Below are positions 35,326 through 47,300 of a stretch of 64,000 bases of DNA, piece after piece. The DNA lies in contig NC_056408.1 in assembly GCF_905147365.1 (NCBI RefSeq), forward strand, positions 3,410,001 to 3,474,000, in the 5' to 3' direction. Source of the stretch: Aricia agestis. Lineage: Eukaryota > Arthropoda > Insecta > Lepidoptera > Lycaenidae. Made by a program: the position numbers and the translations under genes. The notes under the pieces are model-generated. The model was not told where the DNA came from and did no database searches. It saw only the letters and a list, made by a program, of their open reading frames with translations. Position 1 is the first letter of the stretch. Each line of letters starts with the position of its first letter.

Positions 35326-38300
35326 CTGTAAATCGAAATTAATTTTATTAAGCACAGTTGTTGTTAATAACATTATTCTATATTTCTAGTAATAAATGGC
35401 TCGAGAAAGGTTAAATTATAAATAGGGTCAATAACTGATACTGATGAATGCAGAATAATATACAATGATACTAAAACTACGTGGTAAAAAAACTTTGTGT
35501 TGTAATTGTTATAAAATCAGTAGCACTACTGATTTTATAACAATTTACGTAAGTACCACGTAGTTTTAGTACCACTGTGTAGTATATTGATTTAAAGATG
35601 ATTTGATTTGATATCATATTATACTATGCAAAATACTTTAACAAACACTTACATTGACAAACACAAACCACACGGACTCGCCTCGCGAGCCGTAGTGCAT
35701 GTCGGCGAACGTGGCGCCATCTAACACCACCGGGTTGACCGAGTGCAGCTCGTAGCCGGAGAACAGTGAGGACTCCAGACGTAATATCCCAGAACGTTCT
35801 TTGCCTTTCCATCTGAAATCATCAGTTACTTCTGGTTACACTATATATTAAAATAGAAAAAAAAAAACTAAAGAAACCATTCAAGTAAACGGATTTTTTC
35901 ATTGAAAACAGTGATATATAAGCCAGAATCCAGTGATTTTGGCGTCAGCTCTTAGGCTACAGTTCGACAAGGCTTTAATTGAATGTGTCAATGTCAGCCA
36001 ATGTACGCAGCAGCGCACCTTTACCAGCAGGTAAAGGAGAACTGTCAAAAATGACATTTTTGTATGATAGAAGCGTTAGTTCCTTTTCTCGCCACGTTCA
36101 TAAACAGCCTTGCCGAACTCTACTGAAGGGTTTGAACCTTTAGCGATATAAACCCTAGAGTCAGCTTTATATTCTAGTAAGAAACTTTGTCAATAGATGT
36201 CGCTCATGAAGGAAAAGATGTCACTTTTTCATACACACTATGAAATGTGCTTAAATGAACGTAATTAACTAACACCTAACTTAATACACATAAATAACTT
36301 ACTTGAAACAAGTCTTTATGATAAGTGTTGGTAAGTTTCCTTGAAGATCTTCCAGGCTGCTTCGTTCGGGACGAATCTCTTCAATGATTGCGGCTTGAAT
36401 GTTAAGCAGCGCGTTTTCCGGTTTCGGTGTGTAAGTGGAGTAGCTTATTGTCCCCTGTAAGTAAGGAAAAAAAGGTGTTTAAAATAAATATGTTATGATA
36501 GTACCTATTGTTATTATTATACTTTGCCAACTATAAAATATGTAGTTAAATTAAATGGTATGTATGTAAGTGTCGCTCGCGCTGGTTTTATTTGAACGGA
36601 AAAAAAGATCCTGTCAGTATTTACAATAGCTCTAAACACTGTACCTGCACAGTAGCGCAACCCGCGCCAGTAGCGTACACAAACACTTTAGTGGGCAGCC
36701 CGGGGAGTTGCAGTGAGCGTGGCGGTGACTTGGCACGGAGTTCCAGGGTGTCCGTTAGCTCCATACCCGCCGTCGCCAGAGACACGGTGAGCGCTCGATG
36801 TCTGGAAATGACAGAGTTGCTTTTCAATCGTAACTGACGATGATCGATTTATAAAAAACAGTAGTTGAATATTGCATTTTGTAACACGTTAAGAGCTCGA
36901 CTCGACTCAATCATGGGTTTGGTCACGGCGGCGTTGAAAGTAGAGCCAGAGAGCATCTTGTTATAAAATTTGGTCATGACAATATAGCTACATAGATAGA
37001 CAGAGAAATAGCTAGCTAGACTAGTTTATCTACTAACGTAGCTAGATTATTCAGATAGTCTAGCGTAGTTTTCATTAGACCAACCGTCAATGATACCGGT
37101 AGCTGTTTATATGCTAAAATTAAAAACACCACTCACTTATCATGCGCTAAGGCGGCATACTGCGCAGCCGCTTTGGTCGTGCTATACGCAAGGCTGGGGT
37201 GACGCTGCAAGGTCGAGGCGCGGTAGTAAAGGAAACGCGCTGCCGCCTCGCCTGCGGCAAGAGCGCCGCGCGCGCACGCCGCCAGCAGCACGCGCACTCC
37301 CGCAACATATTGTTCCATTGTCACTGCTTCTGTAATTATAAATATAGGAATATTTTACATGAATAGAGCTTTGTAGTATATTGTATTATTTTATTCTTAA
37401 AAAAATATTGTAGTATATTTTCTAAAGAATACAATGGAATCACGAGCGGTGGTTATGTTGTGTTGATAACAATAATTACAGAATGGTACTGCTACTGTAA
37501 TATAATCCTTAAGATAAAGCCCACTAAATATTTTTTTACAAAGAAAATAGCATTGACTACATGAATGTTCTAGAAACGTTCATAATAAGTAGTCCAAAAC
37601 CAACCGTAAGATGTGGTCTTGATGTTTCGAGAAGTTTCCTCTAGAAGCCAATCAGCAGCATCTTTTCTTGGAGCTGGCCACCCAAACTCTCCCTCTTCAG
37701 TGGTGGATGCATTGCGTAGAATGTCCAATGCTTCAGGCACTACTGGGCTCCTAAAAGATTTTGTTCATTTATTATCAGTGGATTCTAATTGAACATAATA
37801 ATATTATGGCATGGCTATAGTGGTAGTATTCACGATTTTTAAGCAACGTCCAAAGAGTCTAGTTACTATTTAGGTAATTTTAAGCAATGTTTTAATTACC
37901 TGGCCATAACCAAAGCTAAAACAGAAGCTGCCAAAGCCGCTGGTGATGTCAAATTATGAAGATTCTTCTCTAAATAGTCTTGAGCCTTCTGGGCAACATT
38001 TGCGTCTACCTGTAAAAGTAAATGATACAATAAATTATTCTGATGTTAATCAGTAATTCTACTTTTTGTATTATCATACGTGATGAATGAAAATATTCTT
38101 ACTCGATTCTCTACTCCAACTTCTAGCAACGCCACAAGTGTTTCTGCTGTCACTTCCACTCTTCTCTCCCAGTCTATTTCTTTTTGCGTCATATTTCCAT
38201 TTTCATCATAGTAATAATATTCATTCACGTCTATTTCCGTCTCAGTACTATTATTCTTTTTAATTTCCACTGGATAATAGTCCACTTCATTATCAGCAGC

Positions 38301-41300
38301 CAGCGGTGTGAACGATCCATCTTGGTTTTGTCGTTTCTGAATCCAGGTTTTTATTGATTGTAGTAGGATTGGATCTATTGGGTAGTACGATTGGATTTTG
38401 TTCAAGATCTCTAGCATTTTGATGGTGGACAAGTGACTGGTTACTGCAGGGTGGTCGCTAAATGAATTATCGGGTTTCCGGAACGATAGCAGAATTTGTA
38501 CCTGAAAATACGAATAATAAAATAAGTAAAATTCAAAATTATAATATTTTATTAAGTGTCTGTTAGTTGTTCAAACAATAATGATATTAATTATTTTTCA
38601 AACCTTTATAAATAATTTATTAAATGATACAATACCTGCTCAGGCAACTTCTTCAATATTCTTTCTCTTTCAGCATCGTCCACCAAATGTGGAATATGCT
38701 CCAGAGCCAGCAATGGTGCCAAGTTAGCTGAAGCCGCAGATAGTTGAGAGTCCCTCCAGACATCAGCATAGTCGGTGGAATCTGAGTGAGGACTGTATAA
38801 GGGGAGGTGTAGACCACCAGATACTAGGAGCGTCCCACTCGCACTTCCTGGAACTACGCCGTGAGGTAGCCCGAGTTCTAATACTTGTGAAAATCCAGCT
38901 TCTTCGTTGAAATTCCAAATCCTGAAAAGAGGAAAATATCTATCACTTTTGTTACTTAATCTTAATCAACGTTAAAAAAATAATTATTTTTCTTGCTGAT
39001 ATTCTAACTTTCCTACGTCCTAGATAATGAAATTTTATGAGTCAGTATTAGAAAGTATAATGCGTATGACGGAAATTAAACAGTAAAAACGTTTTATTGG
39101 ACATTAAGAAACTTATAAATTACCGTGCCTACTCCACTATCAGTGATTACATTAACTCAATTCAATAGATACAACTTCACTTGTTCACAATCCTGAATTG
39201 AGTAAAATAACTCTGAATATTACGCGAGAAATCGTTTACTTTTTCGCGATGATTCGGAACAGTAAATATCAATATGGATCGACCGATGGTTTGATTCCAG
39301 CCTCGATAAATTTTTGTGAATATTTACTGAAAAAACTACATGAGAATAAGGGAAAAGTGGCAGTGGTAAGTTCATACATGCAATATTATTTTAAGATTGT
39401 GTGTTTATCACGTCTTATAGCCCAAGAAAATGTGATTTGACCTGATGACTACCTGCTGCACTTTTTTTTAAGTAAATAGAAGCTTGATAACCAAAGGTCG
39501 ATTTTCCAGATAAATGGTATAACAGATGAGCGACTGATGTACGACGATATACTCCAAGGCTCAATGAATTTTGCCGTGTCCTTGACTCGTCTGGGGGTCG
39601 GCAAGGGTGACATGGTAGGGCTGGTCACGGAAAATCGTTCAGAGTTCTGGAGCTCCATCATAGGGACTATGTGCACAGGAGCTACTGCCAACCTTTTCAG
39701 TTCAACCGTTTCCGAAGGTACCTACGAATGTTATTATTGCTCGGCTCTGCTTTTGATCAAGGCCTCGATTGCGTCAAATAGTTTTCCCATTTTTGATATA
39801 CAAACTTTGATCCTCTATTGACTGCTCCGGTGAAATTTAAAATTATGATTTCTTTAAAATATGATTATGACATTCTCAAAAAAGATTACGTGATATTATT
39901 GTTAAAATATATTTTTAAATCAGTTAATTATATCCTAAGATAACCTTTTATTAAAAAAATAATTTCAGACGAATTTAGCAAAGTAGTCAACGTATCAAAA
40001 CCGAAAATTATGATCTGTTCACCAGACGGATACAAAACATTTGGAAAACTGATCAGAGGCCTACCGTTTGTAAAGATAATCATCTTATACGGTAGTAAGA
40101 GCACTCCTGACGTGCTTTTGTACAATGATTTGGCGACCATGATAGATGATGGACATAGAAGTGACGCGGCACTGAATTGTGACGTCACGGTGGATGAGTT
40201 TGTGCCTGCGGATGTGGCGGGGCAGAGCGATGTAGCAATCGTGCTGTACTCTTCTGGCACAACAGGTGTGCCCAAGGGCGTCATGGTGACGCACCTCAAC
40301 TGTTTAATGGTGACGACGTATGTATTTTGTATTTAATTTTGCTTACTTCTGGTGAAAATATCTGGAGGCATATGACTTCATTACGGCATGGCCTCGTTAT
40401 GGCATACCTGTAGCCCAGTATACAATTACTTTTAACGTGTTCTACTGATAGTATCCTTGTAACATACTTTACGACTTAGAATTTTATTAGATTTTAAAAC
40501 CACAGAATTTGCACTATTTTGTAATTATTTTTTAATCTCTTTTTTTTACTTTTAGGACAGTCGTAACGGACTTAACTTATCTCAATGTAGGTTCTTGGTC
40601 ACATGTATTTGGACTAACTTCTTACTTATCGTTGTTTGTAAATGGAAAAACTGCAGTTTTTTCAGGCCTGTTGCCAATGGATACAGATTTGTTTTTGAAA
40701 ACAATTGAGAAGTACAAGGTAAGAAATTAAATTTTGTGACAATGTCGGTAATCCTACCGACTACACTTCTATAAATTGATTAACTATTACAATGACATGA
40801 TCATCTTCAAAATCAAATTAAAATCAAATCAAACAACAAACATTTATTGTTGTTGTTTTACTGCAATTAATTGTTTCTTTAATCAGATAGGCATTGCGTG
40901 TGTAGCTCCATATATACTGGAAGAACTGATTAAGGCAGAACATTCGTGCGATACCAGCTCGCTTCAGCTTATAACAAGTGGTGCATCATCGTTGTATGAA
41001 GAAACCATACACGCTGCAAAGAGAAGGTATTGAATAGATTAACCAAAAGGATTACTTTCTACCATTCCGTAATATGAAAATGTCATTTGTACATATTTTG
41101 ACTTTGATAGTAAGAATATTACCTATTTCTTCGGGAAATGTACGGTTCCCGCGAGTTTGACCAATTTCAGCCGACGGAGTCTGGTGAGGAGGAGAGAGAT
41201 TCAAGAGAGTTGCGGGCGTTATCTAGTTCTTCATAATGTGCACTGTTGAATTTGTTAAATTTACTTCAAAGTTCAAAATTTTTATGTGCAACCACCGTCA

Positions 41301-44300
41301 CTTGTTCACACCTTTGACAATAATCTTACACTTTTTTCTTTTTACTCACTGCTTTCTTCCAGGTTCCCCTCTGTTAAAGCCATACTGCAAGTCTACGGAA
41401 TGACAGAGAGTGTATTGCCAGTGTTTCTAAATGTAAATGTAAACACCAACAAGATGAATAGTCTCGGTACTGTAACAGCTCACACTATTGTCAAGGTAAA
41501 CAAAACCCAACAAAAAGATACTAGCGGACCTAACAAAAACCTTCTATATTTTAATGATGAATTGTCCTATAAAAATAGTTAAGAGAGGTTTACCTCTTTT
41601 AACTATTTAACTATTTTCGTCGGAACGAAAAATGAAACATTTTCTAGTATTCCACGTAAGGTTTAAAATTTTTCTCTCCACAAGAACATTTCTCCAACAT
41701 TAACAAACACAATAAAAAAATTATTAAGAGTATCGGCTCAGGCATTCTCGAAATTAGCGCTTACCAATGCATTTGGTTCATTTTTATATAACATATTCAT
41801 TTTGTATACACATAAAACGATATTTTTCGTTTATAGGTAGTAGACATTACTACAAGAGAGCCTTTGGGACCGAATGAAAAGGGCGAGATCTGTGTAAAAG
41901 GTCCGATGGTCATGAAGGGTTACATCGGTAAGGACCGAAGTGAAGACTTCGACAACGAAGACTTCTACAGGACCGGAGATGTTGGATATTACGACGAAGA
42001 AGGATACTTCTATATTGTGGACAGACTCAAAGAAATAATAAAGTACAAGGCACTTCAAGTGAGTTAAATAAAGTTTCAAGAAAACTGTAATGTGCACTAG
42101 TGACGAATGCACTTAGAAACGTATTCTTCTAAAGAAAGATATATATGTATATTTTATAGGAAGCCGTATTCTCATCCTATTGCAGAATTCTGCAATAGGA
42201 GGAAAGTAGCTTAATTTGAAGGAAAATCATCAAAATACATTCCAGGTGTCTCCAACGGAGGTGGAGGAGGTCCTTCTGCAGCACGAGGGGATTAGGAAAG
42301 CGGGGGTGGTGGGAGTGCCTGATGGAAACATGGGCGAGCTCCCTCGAGCTTACGTGGTTCCCCAACCGGGGGTAAAACTCGCTGAGCGAGAGGTTCAGGA
42401 ATTTGTAGAAAAGCGGGTGAGTCTGTCAACTATCATAGTGACATTAAACTGTATTTGTTGCCTTGTGTAAGTTGATGCTACACTTACATACCTGTAAATA
42501 TTAGGCAGCCAACCGCAAACTCCAAACTTTCAAAATGAGCTTGGCGCTCGCACACTTCCTTTTACCTGTATTCGAAAACCGACACCGACCCGTGTTTACT
42601 ACAAGATATATCATCATCAGGGGAGACTAGCCTGGTAGGTATACATTTACGTGTATATTATGTTTGTACATAATATGGTTCGTAACGTAAATTTGGTGCA
42701 CTGTAGAGCCTTATGGACCTGTTCCATTTGAGCTTCGTTAGCACATAAATAGGAAAATAAAGGTCAGTCAGTATTAGTCAGTCAGGTTTTTAAATAAAGG
42801 TCATGGTATGGTTATTTCTATCAGACACTTGGTATTAAAAGTTTTTTTAATAAAAATAATGATTTTTTTTCAGCTTTCATTTCGGAATCATCTTCGTGGC
42901 GGCGTGAAGTTTATCGAGAGTATTCCAAGGAATACCTTAGGTAAAATTTTGAGAATGGAACTGAGGAAAATGGTCGAATCAGAAAGTTAAATTATAAGAA
43001 CGTAATAATTGATTTAATTGAAACGAATAAATATTCAATTAATCTACAATCACAACTTTGTATACTGAATTGTGCAAAGTTTTTTTTTAGTAGACCCAAA
43101 TAAAAATAAAATAAAAAAGACAAAAGCGTGAGAGTAACACTGGGTATATAATAATTGTTACTTTCATGACCAACACGAATCTAATGATAGCTCTCAAGCC
43201 TTATTATATCAAGATTAAACAAGTGTACCACAGAAATATAATGTTGATTTAAAGGTAGACGGCGGCGCTGGACCTACTTTTGGTCGCGTTTATGTCATTC
43301 TCCTCCTCCCCGGGCTGTGGACGTGATTAGACGTGTAATTTGTGCAAGTTTTTGTAATTTTAAAACAATTTTTAATTAAAATATTTACTTAAGAAATTCA
43401 GTGAAGTACTAGGCGCACATAAAGTCCAGGAGGTGTATAAAAGCGTGTACGAAAAGGACAGCAATAGGAGCCCACCATAATTCTGCGAGCTGCTGCGGTC
43501 TGTTTACACTGTAAACGTCACATTAACGTGCGTATACGTCACTTACCTTGTTTGCTGTAATTCACAAGCGATAGCGTTTTCGTAAACGTAACACAATGCC
43601 ACTATAACTCTCCCCGCCTTTGAATAAATCATTGAGCATGTCTGAGTCTGACATCAATAATTTGGCATCGACTTCTACGTCCATGTACTTATCGGAGTTT
43701 GGCCATGTCACTCAAAGAGACAACAAACGACGTCGAATTTCTGGCGAAAGTATACAAATTGAAACTGCAGATTTCCAAGCAATTATCCGAGAAGAATTGC
43801 AAGACATGATGACTGCTATACAACTGCAACAAAATGCCCGTCTAGATATAATTGAAAAACATGTCGCTGAAATTAAAGCCCAGAATGACACTACTCTGAA
43901 AACTAATCTTGATATTGAAAAATCTATCGAATTCGTGAATACAAAACTAGATGACCTGCAATCCACAATCCAGAACTTAGAAACCTAGCGTAAGAAAATT
44001 AATGAGAAAATTGCTAATATTGAAGATAAATGTGACACCTTGGAAAGGATTTCACGCAAGACCTGCATACAAATTAGGAATTTGGCACATTCGGCGGTGT
44101 TTTAAGTGTTAAATATTTTATAGCATTAAGTAGATTTTATTGCATTAGTGTACAAATCATTACCCATCATTATTATTACAGCTTGCCTACCTTCATACAC
44201 TTGTACAATTTCAGACATACACATAAATTCCAAAAAGAGCTTCAGACACAGTTTTTAAGAATTATTCAGTACACCATGCCTGAAACATTTAATTTTCATG

Positions 44301-47300
44301 CTGACTATCTAACTTCATTTAAATTGAAATATAATGGATAATATTCAACTGCAAAATGATATAGACAGCTCCTCTAAAATTCCATGTAAATTAATTAATA
44401 ATCTTAAACACGAAATTGAAAATTTTAAAATCGGTAAGAACTTAAATTAAACATCATCTCTTTTAATATCAGAAGCGTCAATAAAAATTAAGACAACTTC
44501 CTTATATTTCTTACTAGATTAGATATAGATATAGATGTGATCGTCCTATCAGAATGCTGGTGTAATGAGGATTCAGTTCCCCCTGTAATTGATGGATACG
44601 CTATGTCTAAGCCTTCGTTCAGACACGGCGGGAACCGCGCGATTTCAGAATCGCATGGAAATCGCGCGGGTCTTATTTGTATGAGTTATTAAGTAATCGT
44701 TCAGACAAACCCGCGCGGTTAATTAACCGCGCGGTTACCGCAACCCAACCGCCAGAAAATAGAACCGCGCTGCTCCCGCGCGTTTCTATTACTATGGAGT
44801 CTTTACTTCGTGTTCAGTTGCATTGCGGCTACCGCGCGGTTAGCCCGTCCACAGCTCCGCAATGGATCGTTTCGACACTGAACTATTTATTGATGAGGTG
44901 GAGAAGAGACCTGCAATATGGGATATTCAGTGTAATGATTATTCAAATAAAACAATCAAGAACCGAGCTTGGCAAGAGTTGGTGGAGATATTTGGAGATT
45001 GTGAAGACACGTTGGAAAAAAAGAATACTAGTCGGTCACTTAATACTTGATGCACCCAATATCGCCTTTTTCTTTTCTTTTTTTTAAGGAGCAACCACAG
45101 TAACACACACACTTCTTCGTCGACCTCCATTTTGAAACTGACGCTATACCCGCACGAAAATCGCATACCAACCGCGGTGTCTGATTAGCATCACAATTTT
45201 TGCGGTTTCAAACAGCGCGGTTCGTAAACGCGCGATTCCCGCATGTCTGAACGAAGGCTTATACTCAGCGTAGTTTTAATCAAAATTATGGTGTTATCAT
45301 GTACATTCGCAATACCATAAATGCCTCAGTACGAGAAGTGGAACAAGACGAAGCCAATGGTTTAATGGCGAGTATAAGTAATACTACTATAATTGGAGTA
45401 TACCGCCTCTATGGCTTTAAACATTTAAACGTTTTTCTAGATTCCCTGGACAAACTTTTGACCTCCACCAAACCCACCTCCACCTCCACCTCCACTAACA
45501 CAAAATATAATACTTACTGGTAGTGTTGCCAGGTCCGATTTGTTTTCAGTCGGTACATGAGGTCAAGAAAATCGGGATTTAGGGTTGCAGATCGGGGCAA
45601 ACAAAAAAACAAGGTGTTTTAAATTAGGGTTTAATTTATTGCATTCTATATTAATAGTGCAAGTTTAGTTTTATATTATCTATATCAAATATGTCTTTAT
45701 TCTAAAACAAGTAGTCAGTCTTGCTTGCTGTATTAGTGAAAATTAAAAAATAAAGTCGTAAAGTCGTATATCTATAATTAATCGTTGTTCAAATTTTTTA
45801 TTTACTATTTTATAATATTCTAATCTAAAGACACACAAAAGGCCCAAAACCACTTTAAAACGTTAACGAAATGGAAGAATGCAGATTGCCGAATGACCGA
45901 CCGACCGACCGAATTGAGTATTGACCGATTGATTGAGTGACGTTCGCAATGCATACACACGTCTCAACTCTCTCACTCTTATCCATTACATTACGCTCAT
46001 GCAATGCGAAGTGACGTGAAGCTGATGCCATTTTGAATTTGAAATAGTGATGTGATGAGTAAAAAATTAAAAACTACGCACCTACCTACTTAATTTTTTT
46101 TTATGATTTTCTTTTTCACTTTTTGATTTATCTGGATATTTGGCGTCCCGATTAGGTATAAATCGGGACGCGTCCCCAGACCCTTGAAAATCGGGACATC
46201 CCGCGCAAATCGGGACACCTGGCAACACTACTTACTGGTGACATTAATATTGACACTATTGACACTACAAATAGTAATAGCAGGGATTATTTAGAGATTA
46301 TAGGCTCCCACGGTTTATACAAAGCCATTGAATACCCGACTCACGGGCGCACTTGCCTAGACCACTTCATGTGTAAACTAGTTCTAGATGCTCAATGCTA
46401 CGTAATCGAAGCGGACATTACAGATCACTTTCCAATCGTACTGAGCATTTCACACCCTGACAAAGTGACAACAGCAAAATTAAAGTCTGCTACTAGAACC
46501 AAAAAGACTTTAATGCGCCAAAAATAGACTTTAATGCGCTAAAAATGCTATTGATGAAAAAGAGTGAAATCCTTTTCTAGCACTGGATGACCCAAATATT
46601 GCAGCAAAAATACTCACTGAAACTCTTCAAGATCTCGTGATACGATATACTTCCTCAACCACCTTTACTAAAAGAAAGATACCCCTAAAGCCCTGGATTA
46701 CTCCAAGCATCATTAAGTGCCTTAAAATTAGAGATAAGATGCATAAAATATCCAAAAAGTATCCAGACAACGAACATCTAAAACAACAATATTTGAACTA
46801 CCGCAATGTATGTAATCTGACTGTAAAAAACTTAAAAATAAACTATTATAGAGACAAATTTAATAAAAATACAAAAAATTTAAATCGCACCTGGGAAACT
46901 GTAAAAGAATTATGTAATTTAAAAAACACACGAACAATTGCTTCCTCCCTGCTAAAACTTGCACCATCTCCAACTGAATCACTTGATGTTGTTAACAATT
47001 ATTTCACATCTATTGGTGGAAAACTAGCTTCTGACATCTAAACAAAAACTAGATCAAATGAATCCGATTTATAAACTCCGACTAAATAAGGGATCCCCAT
47101 CACTGAACGTTAATTCTATGTCATTAACCCCCACAGATTTCAGGGAAATAGATAAGATAATTCTTAATCTAAAAAGTAATAGTGCTCCTGGAATAGACAC
47201 TATATCTACCACAGTCCTAAGGAATTCACATAAAATTATATTCAGCCTGATTTCCCATCTCTGCAACCTGAGCTTTATTAATGCTACATTTCCTGATATA

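Larger units (their letters stand above)
44448..46528 (+). pseudogene. LINE endonuclease domain, interrupted twice
   Basis: Fragments read LNIISFNIRSVNKN, DIDVIVLSECWCNEDSVPPV, then after the first insertion NYGVIMYIRNTINASV, and after the second LTGDINIDTIDTTNSNSRDY, IIGSHGLYKAIEYPTHG and CLDHFMCK ... ITDHFPIVLSI. The SFNIRS, GDINID and DHFPI blocks are apurinic-type endonuclease motifs. A stop follows NKN, and the frame slips around the Pro/Thr/Ser codon repeat at 45464-45497. Confidence 0.75.

Noticed and set aside
35624..35812. 62-codon minus-strand frame
   Set aside because: Wrong frame. The real exon 35812-35653 reads WKGKERSGILRLESSLFSGY in the phase set by its neighbours.
36621..36827. 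The ATG-initiated minus-strand frame as a separate small protein
   Set aside because: It is one internal exon (36801-36645) of the macroglobulin gene read past its splice sites; the same applies to frames at 37133, 38046, 49609, 50345 and 55452.
38636..38921. Functional thioester site in the macroglobulin
   Set aside because: The position is covered by a continuous exon and reads VWRDSQLSAAS; neither the Cys nor the GCGEQ order is present, and no frame nearby encodes it.
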